A stretch of DNA of 64,000 nt from Streptomyces echinatus (GTDB lineage: Bacteria > Actinomycetota > Actinomycetes > Streptomycetales > Streptomycetaceae): positions 639,564 to 703,563 of the forward strand of contig NZ_JACHJK010000003.1 in assembly GCF_014203595.1 (NCBI RefSeq). Reading direction: 5' to 3'. Position 1 is the stretch's first letter. Every line of letters begins with the position of its first letter. A program made the position numbers and the translations under genes. Shown in pieces: positions 25,081 through 33,048 of the stretch. The notes beneath the pieces were generated by a model that saw only the letters and a list, made by a program, of their open reading frames with translations, ran no database searches and was not told the origin of the DNA.

Positions 25081-25437
25081 ATGTTCGAGGCATCCGACAT
25101 CCGCGAATGGCGGAGTCATGACGTTGTCGACGCGAGCGGTCACAAGATCGGCTCGCTGGAGTCCGTCTACGTGGACACGGGCACCGACCAGCCCGTGTTC
25201 GCCACGGTGACCGTGGGTCTGCCCACCCGCCGCCGCCTGGCGTTCGTACCCCTCGCCGGTGCGACGGTCGGTCCGGGCTATGTGAAGGTCATCCACAGCA
25301 AGGACCAGGTCAAGAAGGCACCGTCGATCGACACCGACGGCGAACTGCCCGTCGCCGAGGAACCGGCCGTCTTCGCCCACTACGAGCTGCCCTACGCACC
25401 GGGCGCCGGCGGGGAGCGGCGCCTGGCCCGCCGCTGA
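25081..25437 (+). CDS. PRC-barrel domain protein
   Basis: A 118-residue soluble protein. Residues 5-75 form a PRC barrel: REWRSHDVVDASGHKIGSLE, then VYVDTGTDQPVFATVTVG and RLAFVPLAGATVG. The C-terminal 40 residues are acidic then basic. PRC-barrel proteins serve as scaffolds or stress-associated proteins; this type is common in Streptomyces stress regions. AGGAGG lies seven bases before the ATG. It is followed at 34 bp by a tiny membrane protein gene, likely in the same transcript. Confidence 0.88.
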   Translation: MFEASDIREWRSHDVVDASGHKIGSLESVYVDTGTDQPVFATVTVGLPTRRRLAFVPLAGATVGPGYVKVIHSKDQVKKAPSIDTDGELPVAEEPAVFAHYELPYAPGAGGERRLARR

Positions 25438-25471
25438 CCCACCGAAGCCGCCGGGAGAACTGGGAGAACCG

Positions 25472-25645
25472 ATGAGCCTGTTCCTGCTGCTGATTCTCGT
25501 CGCCCTCGTCCTGGGCATCATCGGATTCGCCGTCCACGGCCTGTTCTATCTCCTGGTCATCGGCGCCGTCGTGCTCGTGGTCGACCTCGTCTACGGCGCG
25601 ATGCGCTTCCGCCGGGGCGGGAAGAAGCACCGCATCGCCCGCTGA
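25472..25645 (+). CDS. Small hydrophobic membrane protein, 57 aa
   Basis: The product starts MSLFLLLILVALVLGIIGF and has two closely spaced hydrophobic segments (about residues 3-19 and 24-41), then a basic tail RFRRGGKKHRIAR on the likely cytosolic side. The ATG follows GGGAGAA. Very similar short proteins are common next to PRC-barrel or stress genes in Streptomyces. The function is unknown. Confidence 0.75.
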   Translation: MSLFLLLILVALVLGIIGFAVHGLFYLLVIGAVVLVVDLVYGAMRFRRGGKKHRIAR

Positions 25646-25748
25646 CGAGGCCGGGACGCCACGCGCCGCGTCCCGGCGGCGGGCCCCCTGGGGGCAGTCG
25701 CGCGTTCCCGACGGCCCGGTCGCGTGATCCCGGCGGGCGACGGAAGGG

Positions 25749-25907
25749 CTGGACCGGGTGCTGGTCGCGGGCCGCTGCACCTTCGGAGACCACGTGGCCC
25801 ACTCGTCCTACCGGCTCATGCCGATCTCCATGGCCACCGGACAGGCGGCGGGCGTCCGCGCGGCCCTCGCGGCGGTGCGGGGCCGGCGCCCCGGGACGTC
25901 CCGGTGA
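25749..25907 (+). pseudogene. C-terminal remnant of an FAD-dependent oxidoreductase
   Basis: In this frame the DNA encodes DRVLVAGRCTFGDHVAHSSY and MPISMATGQAAGVRAALAAV, the C-terminal FAD-binding end of an oxidoreductase family in which an LLVAGR-x-MATGQAAG pattern closes the cofactor site. An in-frame stop lies just upstream at 25725 and no N-terminal part is present. It is a truncated remnant. Confidence 0.65.
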
Positions 25908-26132
25908 GCGCGGTGCGACGAGAACTCCGGGCCCAGGGCGCCAGTCTGCCCTGCCCTTCCCGCCACCGGGCGGGGTCCGGAGAAGGGGACGCGAGGCAGA
26001 GGCCGCCGCGGTGTCCCGGACAGCTGATTCCCGCCGCCGTACGGCTCTGTGCCGCATCCGGTGCCGGGCGCGGCCGGGAAGCGTTGCGGAAGCGTCCCCG
26101 TCGCGGGGCGCGAGGCCGTGAGGAGGCTTGAC

Positions 26133-27389
26133 GTGGACAGCAGGCGGGGCACCGAGCGGTGCGACGTCGTCGTCGTGGGCGCCGGGGTGGCGGGGCTGGC
26201 CTGCGCCCGGGACCTGGGGGCGAGAGGCCTGCGGGTGAGGGTGCTGGAGGCCTCGGACGGGGTGGGCGGCCGGATGCGGACCGACCGGGTGGAAGGCTGT
26301 GTGGTGGACCGGGGGTTCCAGGTCCTCAACACCGCCTATCCGCAGCTGCGCGGCCGCCTGCCGCTCCGGGAACTGCGGCTGCGGCTGCGCCCCTTCATCC
26401 CGGGTTTCCTGGTGCACACCGGCTCGCGGCGGCTGCGGTTCGCCGATCCGACGCGGGCGCCCGGGCAGAGCTTGCGCGGGCTGGCCGGCGGGGTGGCCGG
26501 GCCGCGCGACCTCGCGGCGCTGGCCGCGCTCACCGGCTGGGACATGCTCGCCCCCGCCGCGCTGGTCCGGCGGGCGCGGGACACGTCCACGCGACGCGCC
26601 CTGTCCGGGGCGGGGTTCAGCGACGGCTTCGTGGAACGCTTCTTCCGCCCGTTCCTGTCCGGGGTGTTCCTGGAGGACGGACTGGCCACCTCCAGCCGGT
26701 TCTTCCACCTGGTCTGGCGGAGCATGGCACGCGGGACGATCTGTCTGCCCGCCGCGGGGGTGGCGGCGGTGCCGGAGCTGCTGGCGTCCGCGCTGCCGCC
26801 CGGCACGCTCGCCCTGGAGTCGTCCGTGACGGCCCTCACGGACGACGGGGTCGTCGTCGACGGAGGGCGTGAAGTGGCGGCACGGGCCGTGGTCGTGGCA
26901 TCGAGCCCGGCGGCGGCGGCCCGGCTGCTGCCCGGCCTGACCGTCCCGCCGTACCGCACCGTCACCACCTACTACCACCTCGCGCCCCGCTCGCCCCTGC
27001 GGGAGCCGACCCTGCTGACGGACGTGCGGCGCCGGTTCGCGAACAGCTGTGTGCTCACCGAGGTGCACCCCGGGCACGCGCCCCGCGGGTACGCGCTGGT
27101 GGCCACCTCCGTACTGGGCGAAGACGCCGGGGGACGGCAGCAGGCGGTGCTCGACGCGCTCGCCGAGTGCTACGACGCCGACACCGGGGGCTGGGAGTCG
27201 CTGACCGTGCGCACGGTCAGCGAGGCGCTGCCCGCCATGGAGCCGGGGCTGCCGCTCAGCCGCCGCACCCGCCGGGGCGCGGGGCGGTATGTGTGCGGCG
27301 ACCACCGGGCCACGGGATCGGTGCAGGGGGCCTTGGCCTCGGGGGCGCGGGCGGCCCGCGAGGTGGCGGCGGACCTGTCGGGAGCGTGA
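26133..27389 (+). CDS. FAD-dependent oxidoreductase, amine oxidase/protoporphyrinogen oxidase fold
   Basis: A 418-residue flavoprotein. The N-terminal dinucleotide motif VVVVGAGVAGLACARDL and the second motif LEASDGVGGRMRTD are clear; the C-terminal FAD-contacting end is YVCGDHRATGSVQGALASG. The middle (VVDRGFQVLNTAYPQ) is typical of actinobacterial NAD(P)/FAD oxidoreductases related to squalene or phytoene-handling enzymes. The GTG at 26133 is supported by AGGAGG six bases upstream. The substrate is unknown; it is one of several flavoproteins in this part of the window. Confidence 0.88.
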   Translation: MDSRRGTERCDVVVVGAGVAGLACARDLGARGLRVRVLEASDGVGGRMRTDRVEGCVVDRGFQVLNTAYPQLRGRLPLRELRLRLRPFIPGFLVHTGSRRLRFADPTRAPGQSLRGLAGGVAGPRDLAALAALTGWDMLAPAALVRRARDTSTRRALSGAGFSDGFVERFFRPFLSGVFLEDGLATSSRFFHLVWRSMARGTICLPAAGVAAVPELLASALPPGTLALESSVTALTDDGVVVDGGREVAARAVVVASSPAAAARLLPGLTVPPYRTVTTYYHLAPRSPLREPTLLTDVRRRFANSCVLTEVHPGHAPRGYALVATSVLGEDAGGRQQAVLDALAECYDADTGGWESLTVRTVSEALPAMEPGLPLSRRTRRGAGRYVCGDHRATGSVQGALASGARAAREVAADLSGA

Positions 27390-27426
27390 CGGGCACCCGG
27401 AGGGGCCGCTCGCCGCCCCGGTCCCC

Positions 27427-27473
27427 GGTGGGGGCACGGTGCCCGGTGGGGGCGCGGTGCCCGGTGGGGCGCC
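27427..27473. repeat. 18-bp tandem repeat, 2.6 copies
   Basis: GGTGGGGGCACGGTGCCC is followed directly by a copy with one change and a partial third copy, in the intergenic space between the flavoprotein and lipoprotein genes. Confidence 0.8.
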
Positions 27474-27595
27474 GGGCCGCGGCCGAGTGTCACGAGCCGG
27501 CAACGACCTGTGCCGGGCGCAACCGCCGGTTGGCCGGAAATCGTTTGTGCCTGCGACAGTCACAGCCCATCACCACGCAGCAGACAGGATCCCCC

Positions 27596-28291
27596 ATGGC
27601 CACGCCCAGGAAGTCCGACCGTCACAGACCCGGCACCCTTCTCCGCGCGACCGTGATCAGCGCGTCCGCCGCCGTGCTGGCGCTGACACTCGCGGCCTGC
27701 GACGGGGGCGGCTCCCCCAAGGCGTCGCCCACCGGTGGGCACACCGCCACCGCGCAGCCGGGCGGCACCGGCAAAGGGACGGGTGCCCCGAGCGCCGCGG
27801 CCGAGCCCGCCGACGCCCCCACGACAGGCACCGGAAGCGGCGGAGCGTCGGCTTCCGCGGCTCCTGCGGCCGGCTCCACGGCACCGGCCCCGGCCAAGCC
27901 GGCCAAGCCGGCCACCCCGGGCGCCACGGACGGCTCCGCCGGATGCGACCACAAGATGCCCATCTCGCCCGACGAGGTGGCGGTCTACCGCTACAGCCCC
28001 GAGGGCGGCTCGCTGAGCCTCATCGTGAAGCACGGCAACTGGGGCTGTGCTCCCGCGGACTCCGACGGCGCCCCGTTCGAGACCGTGGGCAAGGAGACGG
28101 CCATCCCCATGGACCAGGCGGCCTATGTGACCGTCACCAACCCGATCGTGGAAAGCACCGAGAACCAGCGCATCGGCGTGCAGGAGTTCCTCGACTGGCT
28201 CGACGCGCACCCGAACAGCGAGCTGGTGTTCAGGTACCACCGCGGGGCGGACGGGGCGATCGACAGCCTGGAGGAGGAGTTCACGCCCTGA
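27596..28291 (+). CDS. Putative lipoprotein with C-terminal conserved domain
   Basis: A 231-residue exported protein. The signal peptide ends in the lipobox LTLAAC, so Cys is probably lipidated and the protein anchored outside the cell. A long Ala/Pro/Thr/Gly linker, about residues 38-115, precedes a compact domain (KMPISPDEVAVYRYSPEGG to FRYHRGADGAIDSLEEEF). I do not recognise this domain. The ATG follows ACAGGA. The next gene converges on it. Confidence 0.8.
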   Translation: MATPRKSDRHRPGTLLRATVISASAAVLALTLAACDGGGSPKASPTGGHTATAQPGGTGKGTGAPSAAAEPADAPTTGTGSGGASASAAPAAGSTAPAPAKPAKPATPGATDGSAGCDHKMPISPDEVAVYRYSPEGGSLSLIVKHGNWGCAPADSDGAPFETVGKETAIPMDQAAYVTVTNPIVESTENQRIGVQEFLDWLDAHPNSELVFRYHRGADGAIDSLEEEFTP

Positions 28292-28301
28292 GCGGGGGCG
28301 T

Positions 28302-28778
28302 TCACGCGGCGGCCCCCTCCCGGTCGGAGGACGGCCACACGTAGGGCAGATCGTCGGGGACGCCGGGGAACACGTCCGCGTAGGTCTCCCGGTCCTTACG
28401 GACGAGCGCGGACCTGTGGCTGCGATGGAAGGCCTCGTCGCCGAGCCACGGCGGCAGTTCACCGGCCGCGGCGAGGGCGGACTGGTCGCGCACGGCGGCA
28501 CCCGGCCGGCCGGCGGCGTACCCGGCCACCAGGGACGCGGCACAGCTGTCCTGGTGGCCCTGCTCCCGCCACACCCGGCAGACTTCCAGTCCGTACCGGA
28601 CCAGGGCCTCTTCGTAGCCGCTCCACATGCGCACGGCCGGATGCCGGCGCCAGCCGTATCCGGGGACGGTCAGGCCGCGCAGCACCTGGAGCGCCTCGAC
28701 CCGCTGCTTGCCCAGCCGGCGACGGTCCAGCAGCAGGGCGGAACGCCGGAAGTCGGGGTCGGGCAGGAACGTCTGCAT
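28302..28778 (-). CDS. MSMEG_6728/Pyr_excise-like protein (putative pyrimidine dimer glycosylase fold)
   Basis: A 158-residue protein beginning MQTFLPDPDFRRSALLLDRR, then RLGKQRVEALQVL and a C-terminal HRSHRSALVRKD. This matches actinobacterial proteins annotated as MSMEG_6728 family, which resemble the Pyr_excise group named after T4 endonuclease V; I rely on recollection for this link. The ATG at 28778 has AGGACGG five bases upstream, better than the GTG at 28784. If active it would nick UV-damaged DNA, in line with the SPL-like gene 4 kb away. Confidence 0.7.
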   Translation of the reverse strand: MQTFLPDPDFRRSALLLDRRRLGKQRVEALQVLRGLTVPGYGWRRHPAVRMWSGYEEALVRYGLEVCRVWREQGHQDSCAASLVAGYAAGRPGAAVRDQSALAAAGELPPWLGDEAFHRSHRSALVRKDRETYADVFPGVPDDLPYVWPSSDREGAAA

Positions 28779-28835
28779 GGGCACCGTCCTGGTTTCGGGG
28801 GCGGGAATGGGCGAGGGCTCCTCGGCGGGTACCGC

Positions 28836-29717
28836 TCAGCGGGCGGGCCGGGTCGCCGCGCGGTCGGCGTCCCCTCCGGCGCCGAGCAGTCCGGTCGGTG
28901 TCAGTGAGGCCTCGGCCTCCAGCCGCGGCAGCCTGCGCCGGGCCAGCCGCAGCACCAGCGGCGGCAGAACGGCACGCACGGGCTGGACCAGCCGCAGCCA
29001 GGGCGGCGCGTACACGGCGGTGCGCCGGTGTTCCAGGCCGCGCACGATCCGGTCGGCGATCTCCTCGGCGTCGTAGACCCGGCGGGCCGGCGGCGGCATG
29101 TGGCCACGCAGTTCGCGCAGCACGACGTGGCGGTCGGCGTCGCGCACCATGTCGGTGTCGGTCCAGTTCAGGTAGGCGATGCCGACGGCGACCCCGTGCC
29201 CGGCCACCTCGGCGCGCAGCGCGTGCGCGAAGGCCTCCACGCCCGCCTTCGAGGCACAGTAGGCGCTCATCAGCGGCGCGGCGCCCAGCGAGGCGAGCGA
29301 GGCGATCTGCAGGTAGTAGCCGGCCGTGGCCAGCAGGTCCGGCAGGAAGGCCCGCGCGGTCTGGGCGCTGCCGGTGAGGTTGACGTCGATGACCCGGCGC
29401 CAGTCGGCCGGGTCCGTGGCGGCGAACGGGCCTCCCTCGGCGATCCCGGCGTTGGCGATCACGACGGACGGGGCGCCGAGCCGGTGCCGTACCTCGCGGG
29501 CCGCCTCCTCCAGGACCGGCAGATCGGTCACGTCCGCCTCGATGGCCACGGCCCGGGTGGGCAGCCGTGCGGCCAGCTCCTCCAGCCGCCGCCGCTCGTG
29601 CCCGAGGAGCGCCACCCGGGCTCCCCGCCGGGCGGCCTCGTGGGCGAGGGCGGCCCCCACACCGCGTGCGGCACCCGTCACCACGACCGTCCGGTTCGCC
29701 AGAGGACTGCTTCGCAC
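28836..29717 (-). CDS. Short-chain dehydrogenase/reductase
   Basis: A classical SDR of 293 residues from the GTG at 29717. The NAD(P) motif is TGAARGVGAALA, NAG is in VIANAGIAEGG, and the catalytic Ser and Tyr-x3-Lys in IASLASLG and SAYCASKAG. An extra C-terminal segment of about 50 residues (PPWLRLVQPVRAVLPPLVLR) could be membrane-associated, as in a group of Streptomyces SDRs acting on lipids. The frame stays open upstream to 29870, but that stretch is not SDR-like. Confidence 0.9.
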   Translation of the reverse strand: MRSSPLANRTVVVTGAARGVGAALAHEAARRGARVALLGHERRRLEELAARLPTRAVAIEADVTDLPVLEEAAREVRHRLGAPSVVIANAGIAEGGPFAATDPADWRRVIDVNLTGSAQTARAFLPDLLATAGYYLQIASLASLGAAPLMSAYCASKAGVEAFAHALRAEVAGHGVAVGIAYLNWTDTDMVRDADRHVVLRELRGHMPPPARRVYDAEEIADRIVRGLEHRRTAVYAPPWLRLVQPVRAVLPPLVLRLARRRLPRLEAEASLTPTGLLGAGGDADRAATRPAR

Positions 29718-29788
29718 GGGGTCCGCCTTTCTACGACGACACCTGCTACCGGCCCTTTTGGGAGCTGGAACGCGGCGCGGTGAGCGAA

Positions 29789-30082
29789 CTAGGCCTCGAC
29801 GCTCTGGAACGTCCAGTGACCCGGGATCACGTTGCGCCCGAGGATCTCCGCCTCGACCTTCTCCGCCCACTCCGGGTGCCCGGCTTCGCGCAGCAGCCGC
29901 ACCGCCCGGTCGAGTTCGAGGTCGGCCCCGCCGGTGAGCTGGTGAAAGCTGTACAGGTGGCCGCGGGCGCGCTCGGTGGTCTCCAGTGCCTTCGACAGTG
30001 CTCCGAGGGCCTCGACCGTCCGGTCACCGACGCCTTCGGGGCGGCGGTGCCGGCGGTCGGGCCCCTCCGGGTACTCGTTCAT
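29789..30082 (-). CDS. Hypothetical protein, 97 aa
   Basis: A small, charged helical protein starting MNEYPEGPDRRHRRPEG with AGGGAGTG five bases upstream of the ATG. The sequence EALGALSKALETTERARGHL and the C-terminal VIPGHWTFQSVEA look conserved rather than random, and I recall similar Streptomyces proteins of this size without assigned function. No membrane or export signal is seen. Confidence 0.65.
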   Translation of the reverse strand: MNEYPEGPDRRHRRPEGVGDRTVEALGALSKALETTERARGHLYSFHQLTGGADLELDRAVRLLREAGHPEWAEKVEAEILGRNVIPGHWTFQSVEA

Positions 30083-30227
30083 GGGCACTCCCTGGATGCT
30101 GTGGCCGAAGCCCGTGTGTCCTTCGTTCCCGTACGGCGTGTCCCGCGGGGCGTTCTCGTTCTGCGTGTCCCGTTGTGCGTTTCCCGTTCTGCCGGGCGTC
30201 CGGATGCGCCGTGGGCCGGGTGTGTGG

Positions 30228-31847
30228 TCAGCGTTTCCGCCCGGTGCGGTCGCGGCGGGTGAGGAGGCGCTGGGCGCCGGCGAGGCCGGGCGGCCGGTGG
30301 GCGCGCAGCGCGGCCCGCGCGGCGTTGGCGCCGGGCGCGCCGTGCACCCCACCGCCGGGGTGGGCTCCCGCGGAGGCCAGGAAGAGACCGGCGACGGGGG
30401 TCTCCGGGCGTCCCGTGCCGGGGACGGGACGGAAGACGAGCTGCTGGTGGAGCGCGGCCGTGCCGCCGTTGATGGCGCCGGCCGCGAGGTTGGCGTCGAG
30501 TGCCTGGAGGGTGGGCGGCGCGAGCACGCGCCGGGCGCGGATGAGCGCGCGGAATCCCGGGGCGAAGCGCTCCACCTGACGTTCCACACGGTCCGCCATG
30601 CGCTCCTGGTCCGCCGGGCCCCAGCCGCCGCCGATCCCCTCGTCGCCGGCGTCCGCCCGGACGTCGCGCGGGACGTGGGTGTACGCCCAGGCGGACTCGG
30701 TGCCCGCGGGTGAACGCGAGGGGTCCGCCAGGGTCATCTGCCCGAACAGGGCGAAGGGCCGGTCGGGCACCTGGTGCATGGCGATCTGCGCCGCGAAGCG
30801 GGTGAGCTCGTCCATGCCGTCGGCCAGGTGCACGGTCCCGGCCCGGCGGGCCTGCTCGGCCTGCCACGGCACCGGTCCGTCGAGGGCCCAGTCCACCTTG
30901 AAGGTGGCGAAGTCCCACTGGAAGCGCCGCAGATCCTCCAGCAGCTGCGCGGGCAGGTGCTCGGGACCGACGAGGTCCCGGTACAGGACGGGTACGGCCA
31001 CGTCGGCGAGTACGGCCCTTCGCGCGGGCACCGCCTCCCCGGCGCCGGTACGCACCCCCACGGCCCGGCTGCCGCTGATGGTGATCCGCTGCACCCGTTC
31101 GCCGCAGCGCACCTCTCCGCCGCGTCGGCGCAGCCGCCGGATCAGCGCCTCGGTCAGGGCACCGGAACCGCCGACCGGCACCGGGAAGCCGTAGGTCTGC
31201 CCCAGCATCGACATCAGCCAGCCGAAACCTCCGCTGCCCGCGGACTCGGGGGCGAGATCGGCGTGCAGGGCGTTGCCGGCCAGGAGCAGCCTGCCGCCCT
31301 CGCCGCGGAATTCCTCCTCCCCCATCCGGCGCACGGGCAGGGCGAGCGACCGGGCGACGCGCAGTCCGCCCGCCGCCCGCAGGGTCCACAGCAGCCGCGC
31401 CGAGGCCCTGACCGGTGGGAACGGGGTGAACAGCGCGTCCAGCAGATCCGGGCGCAGGATCTGCCACAGCTCGAACAGACGGCGCCAGGCCGCTCCGTCG
31501 CCGGGTGCGAACGCCTCGGCGGACGCGGCCGTGGTGTCGATCCGCCGGTCCAGGACGGCGCACCGGCCGTCGCTCAGCGGGTGCGCGAGCACCCGCGGCG
31601 CGTGGCTCCAGCGCAGCCCGTGGTCCTCCAGGCGGAGGCCGGAGAGTATCGGGGACGCCGCGGCCAGCGGGTAGAAGGAACTGAAGAGGTCGGTGACGAA
31701 GTCGGGATGAACTCCTCGGTCATGACGGACCGCACCGCCCGGTTCCGGCTGTTCCTCCAGCACCTGGACGCTCCATCCGGCGTCCGCGAGCAGGTTGGCG
31801 GCCACCAGGCCGTTGGGTCCGGCCCCGATCACCACGGCGTCAGGCAT
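30228..31847 (-). CDS. FAD-dependent oxidoreductase, phytoene desaturase-like (PYROXD2 type)
   Basis: A 539-residue flavoprotein. VVIGAGPNGLVAANLLADAG is the FAD dinucleotide motif, EEQPEPGGAVRH follows, and the C-terminus has GLFLASAGAHPGGGVHGAPG, the FAD-contacting end of the CrtI/PYROXD2 superfamily. It is not the carotenoid CrtI, which is at 39113. The ATG at 31847 follows GAGGGAA and lies inside the 3' end of the SRPBCC gene (8-bp overlap), so the two are coupled. Substrate unknown. Confidence 0.9.
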   Translation of the reverse strand: MPDAVVIGAGPNGLVAANLLADAGWSVQVLEEQPEPGGAVRHDRGVHPDFVTDLFSSFYPLAAASPILSGLRLEDHGLRWSHAPRVLAHPLSDGRCAVLDRRIDTTAASAEAFAPGDGAAWRRLFELWQILRPDLLDALFTPFPPVRASARLLWTLRAAGGLRVARSLALPVRRMGEEEFRGEGGRLLLAGNALHADLAPESAGSGGFGWLMSMLGQTYGFPVPVGGSGALTEALIRRLRRRGGEVRCGERVQRITISGSRAVGVRTGAGEAVPARRAVLADVAVPVLYRDLVGPEHLPAQLLEDLRRFQWDFATFKVDWALDGPVPWQAEQARRAGTVHLADGMDELTRFAAQIAMHQVPDRPFALFGQMTLADPSRSPAGTESAWAYTHVPRDVRADAGDEGIGGGWGPADQERMADRVERQVERFAPGFRALIRARRVLAPPTLQALDANLAAGAINGGTAALHQQLVFRPVPGTGRPETPVAGLFLASAGAHPGGGVHGAPGANAARAALRAHRPPGLAGAQRLLTRRDRTGRKR

Positions 31848-32331
31848 GGCCGGTTCCCTCGGCGGGTACCCGCCGGCCGGACGGCTCCCGGCGCCGGTCC
31901 GCACCGTCCTCGCAGCTCCGGGCGAGCCGGGCGAGCATGGAGCGGTGGCGTACCTGGATCAGCGCCTCGACGCCGGCGTTGTGCAGTGCGCCGCCGGCCC
32001 CCTGCAGCGGGTGCTCGTCCACGATGACCAGGCAGTGCTCCCCCCACTCCCGCAGTTCGATCGAGAAGCGCGCCGTGCCGAGGAAGCCCGCCATGATCTC
32101 CAGCTCCAGGAGGGATCCCTCCCGGCAGTGCCGGACGACGGTCTCGTTGCCGAGCCGGAACGGGCCCAGGTGGATCTCGTACGCGATGGACGCGTCCCGT
32201 CGCGGCCAGTGACCGTGCTTCGGCCGGGAGACACCGGTACCGACCACCCACTCGGCGTAGCGATGACCGTCCGCGAGGACGTCCCACACCGCGGCGGGGT
32301 CGGCCTCGATCACACGATGACGAACTGCCAT
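31840..32331 (-). CDS. SRPBCC family protein (polyketide cyclase/START-like)
   Basis: A 163-residue helix-grip protein: IEADPAAVWDVLADGHRYAE at the N-terminus, WPRRDASIAYEIHLGPFRL, then the central strands and a long C-terminal helix (ALIQVRHRSMLARLARSCED). Such proteins hold a hydrophobic ligand in a central cavity. Start ATG with GGAGGCGGAG upstream. It is co-transcribed with the flavoprotein gene it overlaps, so the two may act on one lipophilic compound; this is inference. Confidence 0.88.
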   Translation of the reverse strand: MAVRHRVIEADPAAVWDVLADGHRYAEWVVGTGVSRPKHGHWPRRDASIAYEIHLGPFRLGNETVVRHCREGSLLELEIMAGFLGTARFSIELREWGEHCLVIVDEHPLQGAGGALHNAGVEALIQVRHRSMLARLARSCEDGADRRREPSGRRVPAEGTGHA

Positions 32332-32450
32332 CTCCGCCTCCGGATCACGCGCAGGCCACGGGCGTCACCGGGTGCCCAGGGGGGCGGCGTCCCAACCGTC
32401 CGGGCATTCCGGACGTGGGCCGTCGGCGTCGCGCGGGCCGCGTCGCGGGG

Positions 32451-32936
32451 TCAGGGGGTTCGGGTGTGGTGGTCCAGCAAGCGGGTGAGGAGCTGGACGA
32501 ACTGGTCGCGTTCGGCCGGACTCAGGGGCGCGAGCAGTTCGTCGTGGAGGTCGTCCAGGACCTGGTCGAGGCGGATCAGGTGGTCCCGGCCCCGGGTGGA
32601 GATCGTGATGATGTTGCGGCGCTGGTCGTCGGGATCCGGCGTCCGCTCGACGAGGTGGCGCTCGGCCAGTTCGTTGAGCACGCCGACCATGTCGCTGCGG
32701 TGGATGCCGGTGCGCCCGCTCAGCGTCGCCTGGCTGCCGGACCCGTGATCCTGCAGGGAGGCGAGCACGGCGTAGTGCCACTTGCGGGCGTCGGCCCGGG
32801 ACAGCCCGTCGTTGATCAGCCGGTCCGAGCGCGTGGTCAGCTGCGACAACAGCCGGCTGGCCCGTCGGCGCAGTCGGTCGGGCGTCGCGGGCGCCGTGCT
32901 GTCGCCGGGCTCGTCCGCGGCCTCGGCTCTGCTCAT
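32451..32936 (-). CDS. MarR family transcriptional regulator
   Basis: A 161-residue winged-helix protein. RTGIHRSDMVGVLNELAERH is the recognition region and DPDDQRRNI the wing. The start follows GAAGGGGGCGGG. It is divergent to the dienelactone hydrolase gene over 112 bp holding two ACTAACG-type operators. It probably represses the hydrolase and itself until an aromatic ligand binds. Confidence 0.92.
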   Translation of the reverse strand: MSRAEAADEPGDSTAPATPDRLRRRASRLLSQLTTRSDRLINDGLSRADARKWHYAVLASLQDHGSGSQATLSGRTGIHRSDMVGVLNELAERHLVERTPDPDDQRRNIITISTRGRDHLIRLDQVLDDLHDELLAPLSPAERDQFVQLLTRLLDHHTRTP

Positions 32937-32966
32937 GGCGCCCGCCCCCTTCGTTGCGTTGGTCCG

Positions 32967-32982
32967 ACTAACGATATACGTT
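32967..32982. promoter_or_regulatory. Secondary operator, ACTAACG half-site with AACG-5-CGTT dyad
   Basis: ACTAACGATATACGTT shares ACTAACG with the main palindrome 27 bp away and contains a short dyad. It lies nearest the MarR start and may mediate autoregulation. Confidence 0.45.
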
Positions 32983-32993
32983 CACTCGTGCCG

Positions 32994-33018
32994 ACACCGT
33001 TAGTGGCACTAACGGTGT
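32994..33018. promoter_or_regulatory. 25-bp perfect palindrome, MarR operator
   Basis: ACACCGTTAGTG and CACTAACGGTGT are perfect 12-bp arms around a single G. The site is about 30 bp upstream of the hydrolase start, in the divergent promoter region. Confidence 0.8.
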
Positions 33019-33048
33019 TCGGCGGACTCGAGGAAAGGAAGACCAGCC

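Noticed and set aside
26049..26132. Earlier ATG start for the flavoprotein at 26133
   Set aside because: The extra 28 residues precede the FAD motif without function, and GTG 26133 has an AGGAGG site at ideal spacing.
30083..30227. T/G-rich repeated words (CGTGTCCCG, CGTTCT) as a regulatory array
   Set aside because: The copies are irregular in spacing and sequence; probably drifted simple sequence upstream of the small gene.
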